Positions 1-6,872 of a stretch of DNA of 9,394 bases are shown here, in pieces. Each line of letters starts with the position of its first letter. The first letter of the stretch is position 1. Under the pieces are notes generated by a model. The model had not been told where the DNA came from. It searched no databases and saw nothing but the letters and a program-made list of their open reading frames with translations. Made by a program: the position numbers and the translations under genes. This DNA comes from an uncultured Dorea sp. (lineage in GTDB: Bacteria; Bacillota; Clostridia; Lachnospirales; Lachnospiraceae), in contig CAJUFA010000061.1 in NCBI GenBank assembly GCA_910585725.1, forward strand, positions 1 through 9,394. The letters are read 5' to 3'.

Positions 1-284
1 CATTATTCCCGATGCCGGTAATCGGCGTGCCGATGTCAGGCAAGAATCTGGCGGGAGAGGACGCTCTGTTTTCTATTGTTCAGATGCCGCCCGGAATACC
101 GGTAGCAACGGTCGCTATCGACGGAGGTATGAATGCGGCGATCCTTGCGGCAAAGATCCTGGCAACGTCGGATGAGGAGTTATTGAATAAACTTAAGGAC
201 TATTCTAAAGAGATGAAGGAAACTGTTCAGGCGAAAGCGGCAAAATTGGATGAGATTGGATATGAGGCATATCTGGCGAAGTAA
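1..284 (+). CDS. purE: PurE, 5-(carboxyamino)imidazole ribonucleotide mutase / AIR carboxylase subunit (3' part only)
   Basis: This is the C-terminal part of PurE, which makes CAIR in de novo purine synthesis. The reading frame is open to the left edge (first full codon at 3), so the gene begins outside the window. About 93 residues are visible, a little over half of a usual PurE of about 160-170 residues. Recognisable parts are the core strand MPVIGVPM, the segment SIVQMPPGIPVATVAI, and the DGGMNAAILAAKIL helix, which corresponds to the C-terminal GxxNAAxLAAQIL region of class I PurE. The C-terminal helix is rich in Lys and Glu. The catalytic His/Ser region lies upstream and cannot be checked. 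Whether the enzyme is a PurK-dependent N5-CAIR mutase or uses CO2 directly cannot be decided here. The ATG at 12 is an internal methionine, not the start. It lies 64 bp before purM and is probably co-transcribed with it. Confidence 0.93.
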   Translation, partial: LFPMPVIGVPMSGKNLAGEDALFSIVQMPPGIPVATVAIDGGMNAAILAAKILATSDEELLNKLKDYSKEMKETVQAKAAKLDEIGYEAYLAK

Positions 285-348
285 GTAATCGTATGGATAT
301 ATAGAAGCACACTTTAATGAGGCAGATTATCGATAAGGAGATACAAGT

Positions 349-1374
349 ATGGATTACAAGAATGCTGGAGTTGATATCGAAGCAGGTTATAAGTCGGTAG
401 AATTGATGAAAAAGCATGTGAAAGAAACGATGCGTCCGGAAGTGTTGGGGGGACTCGGCGGATTCGCGGGGGCATTTGACTTAAGCGGTATTAAGCAGAT
501 GGATGAACCGGTTCTTCTGTCAGGAACAGACGGATGCGGAACGAAAGTAAAACTGGCGTTTATCATGGACAAGCATGATACCATTGGAATTGACGCGGTT
601 GCCATGTGTGTGAATGATATCGCATGCTCGGGCGGCGAGCCGTTATTCTTCCTGGATTATATCGCGTGCGGGAAAAATTATCCGGAAAAGATCGCGGCGA
701 TCGTAAGCGGCGTCGCGGAGGGGTGTAAGCAGTCAGGCTGCGCGCTTGTAGGAGGAGAGACTGCGGAACATCCGGGGCTTATGCCGGAAGATGAATATGA
801 CCTTGCCGGGTTCGCGGTCGGAGTGGCCGATAAGAAGGAGATCGTAGACGGAAAAGATATCAGGCCGGGAGACGTATTGATCGGTATGGCGTCAAGCGGC
901 GTTCACAGTAATGGATTTTCGTTGGTACGCAAAGTGTTTGAGATGACGAAGGAGTCGCTTAATACATATTACGAAGAGCTGGGGAAGACGCTGGGAGAGG
1001 CGCTGATCATGCCTACAAGGATCTATGTGGAGGCTCTGAAAAGTATTCGCGGGAACGGTGTGAAGATTAAAGGATGCAGTCATATTACAGGCGGAGGTTT
1101 TTACGAGAATATCCCGAGAATGCTTCCGGAAGGAGCGAGGGCGGTCATTGAGAAGGACAGCTATGAAGTTCCTGCCATCTTTAAGCTTCTTGCCCAAAAG
1201 GGAGAGATTGCCGAGGAGATGATGTATAATACCTTCAACATGGGGCTTGGCATGGTGGTTGCGGTTGATTCCGCCGATGCGGATAAGACGTTGGAGGCGA
1301 TCAAAGCTTCAGGCGAACGCCCCTATATTGTCGGACGTATAGAGGCGGGAGAAAAAGGAGTAACATTATGTTAG
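349..1374 (+). CDS. purM: PurM, phosphoribosylformylglycinamidine cyclo-ligase (AIR synthetase)
   Basis: PurM converts FGAM to AIR using ATP, the fifth step of de novo IMP synthesis, in the cytosol. At 341 residues it is close to the E. coli enzyme (345). Family signatures occur in order: the N-terminal DYKNAGVDI, the glycine-rich GTDGCGTK loop (residues 59-66), DAVAMCVNDI (82-91) with the ATP/metal-site Asp, GGETAEHPGLM (135-145), SSGVHSNGFSLVRK (182-195), HITGGGFYENIPR (245-257) and MYNTFNMGLGM (292-302). The start is chosen at 349 because AAGGAG (335-340) sits 8 nt upstream and the N-terminus matches the family. Its 3' end overlaps purN by 7 bp (1368-1374), which suggests translational coupling. 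The gene looks intact and no regulatory element is seen in the 64-bp gap after purE. Confidence 0.98.
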   Translation: MDYKNAGVDIEAGYKSVELMKKHVKETMRPEVLGGLGGFAGAFDLSGIKQMDEPVLLSGTDGCGTKVKLAFIMDKHDTIGIDAVAMCVNDIACSGGEPLFFLDYIACGKNYPEKIAAIVSGVAEGCKQSGCALVGGETAEHPGLMPEDEYDLAGFAVGVADKKEIVDGKDIRPGDVLIGMASSGVHSNGFSLVRKVFEMTKESLNTYYEELGKTLGEALIMPTRIYVEALKSIRGNGVKIKGCSHITGGGFYENIPRMLPEGARAVIEKDSYEVPAIFKLLAQKGEIAEEMMYNTFNMGLGMVVAVDSADADKTLEAIKASGERPYIVGRIEAGEKGVTLC

Positions 1375-1994
1375 ACGTCGTTGTACTTGTGTCCGGCGGA
1401 GGGACGAATCTGCAGGCGATTATCGATGCGGTAGAATCCGGGGATATTACGAATACAAGAATCGCCGGAGTCATCAGTAATAATAAGAATGCATACGCCC
1501 TTGAGAGGGCGAAGAAGCATGGGATTGAGAGCCGGTGTGTTTCGCCGAAGGATTTCACGTCCAGAGAAGAGTTCAATGAGAAGTTTCAGGAAGCAGTGGA
1601 GGAATTGGGACCTGATCTGATCGTTCTGGCGGGATTTCTTGTGGTGATTCCTCCGTCAATGATAGAGCGTTACAGGAACCGTATTATTAACATCCATCCG
1701 TCCTTGATCCCGGCATTCTGCGGAACAGGTTTCTATGGATTGAAGGTGCATGAAGCGGCTCTTAATAGAGGGGTAAAGGTAGTTGGCGCAACGGTTCATT
1801 TCGTAGACGAAGGGACGGATACGGGGCCGATCATCCTGCAAAAGGCGGTGGAAGTAGAGCCTCAGGACACTCCGGAGATCTTGCAGAGACGTGTGATGGA
1901 GCAGGCAGAGTGGAAGATCCTGCCTAAAGCAATCGATCTGATAGCGAACGGGAAGGTGTCGGTTTGCGGCGGCAGGGCGGTTGTCAGCCGATAG
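1368..1994 (+). CDS. purN: PurN, phosphoribosylglycinamide formyltransferase
   Basis: PurN transfers a formyl group from 10-formyl-tetrahydrofolate to GAR, giving FGAR. The 208-residue protein has the Rossmann-like N-terminus with the phosphate loop VSGGGTNLQAII (residues 8-19). The catalytic Asn-x-His is in INIHPSL (N108, H110) and the catalytic Asp is in GTDTGP (D151). These correspond to N106, H108 and D144 of E. coli PurN. The segment after the catalytic His reads PAFCGTGFYGLKVHEA, where the E. coli protein has a shorter PGLHTH-type loop; I recall this longer form from clostridial PurN. The start at 1368 is supported by AAAAAGGAG (1352-1360) inside the end of purM, 7 nt before the ATG. 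It belongs to the purE-purM-purN-purD operon. PurN is folate-dependent, unlike the formate-dependent PurT. Confidence 0.97.
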   Translation: MLDVVVLVSGGGTNLQAIIDAVESGDITNTRIAGVISNNKNAYALERAKKHGIESRCVSPKDFTSREEFNEKFQEAVEELGPDLIVLAGFLVVIPPSMIERYRNRIINIHPSLIPAFCGTGFYGLKVHEAALNRGVKVVGATVHFVDEGTDTGPIILQKAVEVEPQDTPEILQRRVMEQAEWKILPKAIDLIANGKVSVCGGRAVVSR

Positions 1995-2034
1995 GAAATG
2001 AGCTATTGTTGATTATTATGCAGGAGGTTAGAAA

Positions 2035-3306
2035 ATGAGAGTATTAATTGTCGGAAGCGGCGGAAGAGAGCATGCGATTGCGTATTGTGCGGCGAAGAGC
2101 GAAAAGGCGGATAAGATCTATTGCACTCCGGGAAACGCGGGAATTGCGGAGTATGCGGAATGTGCGCCAATCGGCGCGATGGAATTTGACAAGATCGTTG
2201 CGTTTGCTAAGGAGAAAGAGGTTGATCTCGTAATCGTAGGTATGGACGATCCATTGGTGGGCGGTTTGGTAGACGAGCTGGAAGCGGCTGGTATCCGAAC
2301 TTTCGGACCGCGGAAAAATGCAGCGATTCTGGAAGGTTCCAAGGCGTTTTCCAAGGATCTGATGAAGAAATATAATATTCCGACGGCGGCATATGAGAAT
2401 TTTACGGATCCGGATAAGGCGCTTGCTTATCTTGAGACGGCAAAGTTCCCCATTGTTCTGAAAGCGGACGGGCTGGCGCTGGGTAAAGGAGTGTTGATCT
2501 GCAATTCTCTTGAGGAAGCAAAAGAAGGCGTTAAAAGCATTATGCTGGATAAGAAATTCGGAGACGCCGGTAACGAGATGGTAATCGAAGAATTCATGAC
2601 GGGACGCGAGGTATCCGTGCTTTCCTTTGTGGACGGAAATACGATCAAGACAATGACGTCGGCGCAGGATCATAAACGTGCCGGCGACGGGGATACGGGA
2701 CTCAATACAGGCGGTATGGGAACCTTCTCGCCGAGTCCGTTCTACACAAAGGAAGTGGAAGATTTCTGTAATAAATATATCTATCAGCCGACGGTAGACG
2801 CTATGAAAGCCGAGGGGAGACCGTTCAAAGGAGTTATTTTCTTCGGATTGATGCTGACCGAGGAAGGACCGAAGGTGCTGGAATATAACGCGAGGTTTGG
2901 AGATCCGGAGGCGCAGGTAGTATTGCCGAGAATGAAGAACGATATCATTGAGGTGGCGGAAGCCTGTATCGACGGAACACTCGACAAAGTAGATCTTCAG
3001 TTTGAAGACAACGCGGCAGTCTGTGTGGTGCTGGCAAGCGACGGATATCCGGTGGCATACGACAAGGGACTTCCTGTCAGCGGTCTGGATGAATTCAAGA
3101 AGCATGAAGGATATTATTGCTTCCATGCGGGAACGAAGTTCGAAGGGGAACAGATTGTGACAAACGGCGGCCGTGTGCTCGGCGTTACGGCGAAAGGGAC
3201 AGATCTGAAAGAAGCCAGGGTCAATGCGTACGCGGCGACTGAATGGGTACATTTTGATAATAAATATATGCGTCATGACATCGGAAAAGCAATCGATGAA
3301 GCGTAA
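2035..3306 (+). CDS. purD: PurD, phosphoribosylamine-glycine ligase (GAR synthetase)
   Basis: PurD joins phosphoribosylamine and glycine with ATP to give GAR, the second step of IMP synthesis. At 423 residues it has the usual length for a stand-alone bacterial PurD. The N-domain starts MRVLIVGSGGREHAI (1-15). The ATP-grasp region contains GSKAFSKDLM (101-110), PIVLKADGLALGKGV (139-153) and EEFMTGREVSVL (185-196). Substrate and metal binding is represented by AQDHKRAGDGDTGLNTGGMG (210-229) and by LEYNARFGDPE (282-292), with the Mg-binding Glu/Asn. Residues 70-74 read MDDPL where many PurD proteins have PEAPL, a mild variation. The start is set by AGGAGGT (2022-2028), 6 nt before the ATG. It is 40 bp after purN and is the last gene before a strong terminator. 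After codon 4 it uses no TTA, CTA or TCA codon, which leaves a long open antisense frame. Confidence 0.98.
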   Translation: MRVLIVGSGGREHAIAYCAAKSEKADKIYCTPGNAGIAEYAECAPIGAMEFDKIVAFAKEKEVDLVIVGMDDPLVGGLVDELEAAGIRTFGPRKNAAILEGSKAFSKDLMKKYNIPTAAYENFTDPDKALAYLETAKFPIVLKADGLALGKGVLICNSLEEAKEGVKSIMLDKKFGDAGNEMVIEEFMTGREVSVLSFVDGNTIKTMTSAQDHKRAGDGDTGLNTGGMGTFSPSPFYTKEVEDFCNKYIYQPTVDAMKAEGRPFKGVIFFGLMLTEEGPKVLEYNARFGDPEAQVVLPRMKNDIIEVAEACIDGTLDKVDLQFEDNAAVCVVLASDGYPVAYDKGLPVSGLDEFKKHEGYYCFHAGTKFEGEQIVTNGGRVLGVTAKGTDLKEARVNAYAATEWVHFDNKYMRHDIGKAIDEA

Positions 3307-3317
3307 AAGACAGTTTT

Positions 3318-3360
3318 CTGCCTGTACGAAGATCCAATCGTCCAGGCAGTTTTTGTTTGT
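3318..3360 (+). terminator. Rho-independent terminator of the purine operon
   Basis: CTGCCTG (3318-3324) pairs perfectly with CAGGCAG (3343-3349). The stem continues after one T/C mismatch with ACGA (3326-3329) against TCGT (3338-3341), closing an 8-nt loop. A T-rich tract, TTTTTGTTT, follows directly at 3350-3358. It begins 12 bp after the purD stop codon, so it ends the purE-M-N-D transcript and insulates it from the GntR-clpC unit. On the minus strand the hairpin is not followed by a T-run, so it should act in one direction only. Confidence 0.92.
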
Positions 3361-3371
3361 TATCTTTGTTC

Positions 3372-3412
3372 TTGACATGATACTTGTAAGCGTCTTCTAA
3401 TTATGTTATAGT
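3372..3412 (+). promoter_or_regulatory. Promoter region of the GntR-clpC transcript (two overlapping sigma-A-type promoters)
   Basis: Two readings fit. The first is TTGACA (3372-3377), an 18-bp spacer and TCTAAT (3396-3401). The second is TTGTAA (3384-3389), a 17-bp spacer and TATAGT (3407-3412), with an extended -10 TG at 3404-3405. The second would start transcription near 3419. Both lie between the purD terminator and the GntR start codon, so they probably drive GntR-clpC together. I found no CIRCE element (TTAGCACTC-type) and no CtsR-type GGTCAAA direct repeat between 3361 and 3453. Confidence 0.7.
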
Positions 3413-3453
3413 AGATCTAGCACAAAAGAAACGAGCTGAGAAAAGGTGATACA

Positions 3454-3828
3454 ATGCTGATAGAGATTGATTTTAACAGTGATGAGGCGATCTATGTTCA
3501 GCTTCAGAATCAGATCATTATGGGGATCGCTATGAATCTGATTCAGGAAGGTGATTCTCTGCCGTCGGTAAGACAGCTTGCGAATACGGTGGGTATCAAT
3601 ATGCACACAGTTAATAAAGCGTATTCTATACTAAAGCAGGAGGGGTTTATCCGGCTGGACAGGAGAAAGGGCGCGGTGATTGCCGTCGATATGGATAAGG
3701 CGCGGGAACTTTTTGAGATGAAGGAGCAGCTCCGTGTATTGTTGGCGCGGGGAAGATGCAAGAATATTTCTAAAGAAGAAGTGTATGCTTTGGTTGAAGA
3801 AATCTATGATGAATATGAGAATTTGTAA
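3454..3828 (+). CDS. GntR family (YtrA-type) transcriptional regulator
   Basis: This is a short DNA-binding repressor-like protein of 124 residues, the size of the YtrA subfamily of GntR regulators. It lacks the large ligand domain of FadR or HutC types. Residues about 10-78 form the winged helix-turn-helix: AIYVQLQNQI (12-21), SLPSVRQLANTVGI (35-48), recognition helix HTVNKAYSILKQEGFI (51-66), and a wing around LDRRKGAVI (68-76). The remaining 45 or so residues are a charged helical tail, probably for dimerisation. The start is supported by AAAGGTGAT (3442-3450), 3 nt before the ATG and a good match to the anti-Shine-Dalgarno sequence. YtrA-type regulators commonly control a neighbouring ABC transporter operon and themselves. 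None is present here; the next gene, 59 bp downstream without an obvious terminator, is clpC. The simplest inference is autoregulation plus control of clpC. The effector is unknown. Confidence 0.9.
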   Translation: MLIEIDFNSDEAIYVQLQNQIIMGIAMNLIQEGDSLPSVRQLANTVGINMHTVNKAYSILKQEGFIRLDRRKGAVIAVDMDKARELFEMKEQLRVLLARGRCKNISKEEVYALVEEIYDEYENL

Positions 3829-3887
3829 AAGAACTATAACTCGGAAGTAATAGGAAATCAGAAAAGACAGGAAAGGAAAGGACTTAG

Positions 3888-6329
3888 ATGAAATATACGA
3901 AACAGGCAAACCAGGTTTTGAAAATCGCGAAAGATACAGCCAGGAAGCTGCAGCATCCATATATAGGGACAGAACATCTTCTTTTGGGATTGAGAGAAGT
4001 ATATACCGGCGTTGCGGGACAGGTTCTGGCTGCAAACGGAGTGGATGAAGATAAGATCCGGAAAGTTGTAGATGAACTGGTGACGCCGGTTGGGGCAACG
4101 ATGGTTGCGAACCACCTGGAGTTCAGTCCGAGACTTGCCTATATTTTGGAAGAAAGTAAGATGGAAGCATCCCGTTTTCATTCGGATCAGGTTGGAACAG
4201 AGCATATGCTTCTGGCTCTCCTGCATGATATGGGTTCTGTGGCCGCCAGAATATTGCAGACGTTGAGTATCAATATCCAGAAGTTATATCAGGATATTCT
4301 CGGAGTTCTGGGAGCTGATTTTAAGGCATATCAGGAGGAACTGATACAGCAGGAAGGCGGAAGAAAGAGAGAGGGAGTCCTTGAGCAGTATGGAACGGAC
4401 CTGACCGCACAGGCGGAAGAAGGAAAGTTAGATCCGGTGATTGGGCGGGAATCTGAAATCAGCCGTCTGATACAGGTTCTGAGCAGAAGGACGAAGAATA
4501 ATCCGTGTCTTGTGGGAGAACCTGGCGTGGGGAAGACGGCGGTGATCGAGGGTTTGGCGGCACAGATCGCCGCGGGAATCGTTCCGGAAGGAATGAAGGA
4601 TAAGAGAATCCTTACTATGGATCTTGCAGGTATGATTGCAGGGTCTAAGTACCGAGGAGAGTTTGAAGAGAGGATGAAGCGCCTGATCCAGGAGGTTAAG
4701 GCTTCGGGAAATGTTATCTTGTTTCTGGACGAGGTGCATACAATTATTGGCGCCGGCGGTGCGGAAGGAGCGATCAATGCGTCGAATATCCTGAAGCCGT
4801 CTCTTGCCAGGGGCGAGATACAGTTGATCGGTGCGACGACGATTACCGAATATCGAAAATATCTGGAGAAAGACGCCGCTTTGGAACGCCGTTTTCAGCC
4901 GATTACCGTGGAGGAACCAACGGAAGAACATTGTCTGGAGATATTGCATGGATTGCGGAAGCATTATGAGAACCATCATCATGTGGACATCGAGGAAGAT
5001 GCTCTGGCTGCGGCTGTAAAACTGGCGAGCAGATATGTGAACGACAGATTTCTGCCTGATAAAGCCATTGACGTGTTGGATGAAACCTGTTCAAAGGTAA
5101 GTCTTCGGGGATTCAGGATTCCGGAGAATATGGTCGGACTGGATAAGACGGTGACAGAGCTGGCGGAGGATATGGAAGAGGCTATCCGCCGGGGAGATAT
5201 TCCGGAGGCGTCACTGATTCGTAAGGAGCAAGAGGCGGCGGAGAAGAAGCTGGAGCAGGTGAAGAAACGTTTTGATAAGAAGAACGCAGATCGAAAAATT
5301 GTCGTAACGGAAGAGGATATTGCGGAGGTTGTGTCACAGTGGACGAAGATTCCGGTGCAGAGGCTGGCGGAATCGGAGAGCACGAGGCTTAATAATCTTG
5401 AGAAGATACTGCATCAGAGAGTGATCGGACAGGATGAAGCGGTAACAGCCGTAGCTAAAGCAGTTAAGCGAGGAAGAATTGGTTTGAAAGACCCGAAGCG
5501 TCCGATTGGATCATTTTTATTCCTGGGACCTACCGGAGTGGGGAAGACAGAGTTATCCAAGGCTCTGGCGGAAGCTTTGTTCGGAAATGAAGAATCTATG
5601 ATCCGTGTAGATATGTCTGAATATATGGAGAAGCACAGCGTGGCCAAGATGATCGGGGCGCCTCCGGGATATATCGGACATGACGACGGAGGGCAGTTGA
5701 GCGAACGTGTACGCCGCAGACCGTATTCGGTAATTCTGTTTGATGAGATTGAGAAGGCGCATCCGGATGTATTTAATATTCTGCTTCAGGTCTTAGATGA
5801 CGGGCATATTACGGATTCCCAGGGGCGTAAAGCGGATTTTCGCAATACAGTCATCATCATGACGTCCAATGCGGGAGCGCAGACGATCATTGACCCGAAG
5901 AAGCTGGGATTTAACGCCAGAGAAGATGAGGCGGGGGATTATAAACGGATGAAGGGAAATGTGATGAAGGAGATTAAATTAATCTTCCGTCCGGAGTTCC
6001 TGAACAGGATCGACGAGATCCTGGTATTCCATCCGTTGAACGGCGATCAGATGAAGAAGATCGTGGGATTGCTGTGCAGAGAGTTCGTAAAGCGTGCGGA
6101 GGATCAGCTTGGAATCCGCCTTACCATCAGGGATTCCGTGAAGAAGCATATTGTGGAGACAGGTACGGATCAGAAATACGGAGCCCGTCCCTTAAGAAGA
6201 GCGGTTCAGAATCAGCTGGAGGACGGACTTGCGGAAGCAATTCTGAACGGAGAGGTTACGAGAGATTCGGAAGTCATGATCGGACTGTCTAAAAAAGAAA
6301 TAAAATTTATTCCAAAGACTACAAATTGA
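3888..6329 (+). CDS. clpC: ClpC, AAA+ ATP-dependent protease ATP-binding subunit
   Basis: This Hsp100 unfoldase feeds substrates to the ClpP peptidase. It has 813 residues, against about 810 in Bacillus subtilis. The N-domain (1-145) has two Clp_N repeats, each with a GTEH motif (27-30 and 103-106). NBD1 has Walker A GEPGVGKT (210-217), Walker B ILFLDEVH (277-284) and an Arg finger in LERRF (332-336). A coiled M-domain of UVR type covers about 418-465, shorter than the ClpB middle domain, which supports ClpC. NBD2 has Walker A GPTGVGKT (547-554), Walker B VILFDEIE (615-622) and sensor 2 GARPLRR (765-771). LGF (673-675) is the expected ClpP-docking tripeptide, so ClpP partnership is likely. 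A GAAAGGAAAGGA-type ribosome site (3871-3882) precedes the ATG. It follows the GntR gene closely, and the adaptor genes mcsA and mcsB are absent. The M-domain differs from the well-studied proteins at contact positions (see findings). Confidence 0.97.
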   Translation: MKYTKQANQVLKIAKDTARKLQHPYIGTEHLLLGLREVYTGVAGQVLAANGVDEDKIRKVVDELVTPVGATMVANHLEFSPRLAYILEESKMEASRFHSDQVGTEHMLLALLHDMGSVAARILQTLSINIQKLYQDILGVLGADFKAYQEELIQQEGGRKREGVLEQYGTDLTAQAEEGKLDPVIGRESEISRLIQVLSRRTKNNPCLVGEPGVGKTAVIEGLAAQIAAGIVPEGMKDKRILTMDLAGMIAGSKYRGEFEERMKRLIQEVKASGNVILFLDEVHTIIGAGGAEGAINASNILKPSLARGEIQLIGATTITEYRKYLEKDAALERRFQPITVEEPTEEHCLEILHGLRKHYENHHHVDIEEDALAAAVKLASRYVNDRFLPDKAIDVLDETCSKVSLRGFRIPENMVGLDKTVTELAEDMEEAIRRGDIPEASLIRKEQEAAEKKLEQVKKRFDKKNADRKIVVTEEDIAEVVSQWTKIPVQRLAESESTRLNNLEKILHQRVIGQDEAVTAVAKAVKRGRIGLKDPKRPIGSFLFLGPTGVGKTELSKALAEALFGNEESMIRVDMSEYMEKHSVAKMIGAPPGYIGHDDGGQLSERVRRRPYSVILFDEIEKAHPDVFNILLQVLDDGHITDSQGRKADFRNTVIIMTSNAGAQTIIDPKKLGFNAREDEAGDYKRMKGNVMKEIKLIFRPEFLNRIDEILVFHPLNGDQMKKIVGLLCREFVKRAEDQLGIRLTIRDSVKKHIVETGTDQKYGARPLRRAVQNQLEDGLAEAILNGEVTRDSEVMIGLSKKEIKFIPKTTN

Positions 6330-6348
6330 AATCAATTTGCGATATAAT
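6320..6348 (+). promoter_or_regulatory. Possible promoter for the 137-residue gene
   Basis: A perfect -10 TATAAT lies at 6343-6348, just after the clpC stop codon. The hexamer 17 bp upstream is TACAAA (6320-6325), a weak -35. If used, transcription would begin near 6355 and give a leader of about 80 nt. The gene may also be read from the clpC transcript, since no terminator is visible between them. Confidence 0.45.
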
Positions 6349-6417
6349 AAGTGTGCAGACGAAGGACTTTTGGATATCGTGTATATTAAAAAAGTTTCAA
6401 AAGTTTAAAAGAACTTC

Positions 6418-6423
6418 AGGAGG
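6418..6423 (+). promoter_or_regulatory. Ribosome binding site that fixes the start of the 137-residue gene
   Basis: AGGAGG sits 10 nt before the ATG at 6434. This decides against an in-frame TTG start at 6326, which overlaps the clpC stop and would add 36 residues with no Shine-Dalgarno sequence before it. Confidence 0.85.
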
Positions 6424-6433
6424 AGAGAGAAAT

Positions 6434-6847
6434 ATGGCAGCAGTGAAAGAATTGTTGAAAACTGAAGCAGACGGAACCCTTAGTTTTGGAGACTATACTC
6501 TGGACAGCAAGACCAAGCTTGATGGATTCGAATTTCAGGGAGACATATACAAGGTTAAGACTTTTGCTGAGATTACTAAGCTTGAGAAGAATGGTATGTT
6601 TGTATATGAGTCTGTTCCGGGAACCGCTGTTGAGAATTTTAAGGCAGATGAGAATGTCGTGTCATTCAGGGTGTCCGGTATGAGGGATGCACAGTTTACA
6701 CTGGAGCTGGAAGCCGACAGTGAGTATGAAGTGTATATGGACGATATGAACGTCGGGGATATGAAGACGAACTTAAGCGGGAAGCTGAGCGTCAGCGCTG
6801 AACTGGGAGCGGATAGAAGCGTAGAGGTAAGGGTAATCAGAAAATAA
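6434..6847 (+). CDS. Conserved-looking 137-residue protein of unknown function between clpC and radA
   Basis: I do not recognise a functional family with certainty. The product has 137 residues, is acidic and soluble, and has no signal peptide, membrane segment or cysteine. It looks like mainly beta structure: alternating strands around TLSFGDYTL (15-23), FEFQGDIYKVKTFAEITKLE (32-51), MFVYESVPGTAV (55-66), NVVSFRVSGM (74-83), AQFTLELEADSEYEVYMDD (86-104) and a final LSGKLSVSAEL / RSVEVRVIRK pair, with one short helix at the N-terminus (AAVKELLKT). The second half, with hydrophobic strands separated by turns and a MKTNLSGKLSVS loop, resembles a small beta-sandwich. I have a weak memory of similar short clostridial proteins being labelled 'endosialidase' in databases, but nothing here (length, no catalytic motif, no secretion signal) supports that activity. 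It ends at a terminator shared with the radA leader. Coding is supported by a strong ribosome site and codon use like its neighbours. Confidence 0.85.
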   Translation: MAAVKELLKTEADGTLSFGDYTLDSKTKLDGFEFQGDIYKVKTFAEITKLEKNGMFVYESVPGTAVENFKADENVVSFRVSGMRDAQFTLELEADSEYEVYMDDMNVGDMKTNLSGKLSVSAELGADRSVEVRVIRK

Positions 6848-6872
6848 TTGTATAAAATAAATAAGTAGAACA

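Noticed and set aside
327..336. Perfect 10-bp palindrome TTATCGATAA before purM
   Set aside because: It overlaps the purM ribosome site and is AT-rich; a 10-bp palindrome is easily due to chance, and no second copy was seen elsewhere in the window.
2044..3378. A 444-codon open frame on the minus strand opposite purD
   Set aside because: Its codons align exactly with purD codons. It stays open because purD after codon 4 uses no TTA, CTA or TCA. Its product is rich in Arg, His and Cys, matches no family I know, and has no ribosome site; it also runs through the purine terminator.
3361..3453. Possible CIRCE or CtsR heat-shock operator before the GntR-clpC unit
   Set aside because: No TTAGCACTC/GAGTGCTAA inverted repeat and no GGTCAAA direct repeat is present.
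3631..4098. Minus-strand frame of 155 codons spanning the GntR-clpC junction
   Set aside because: Shadow of two well-supported plus-strand genes; no ribosome site and no recognisable protein features.
6326..6433. TTG-initiated 36-residue N-terminal extension of the 137-residue protein
   Set aside because: It overlaps the clpC stop, has no Shine-Dalgarno sequence and contains the candidate TATAAT; the ATG at 6434 has a strong AGGAGG.
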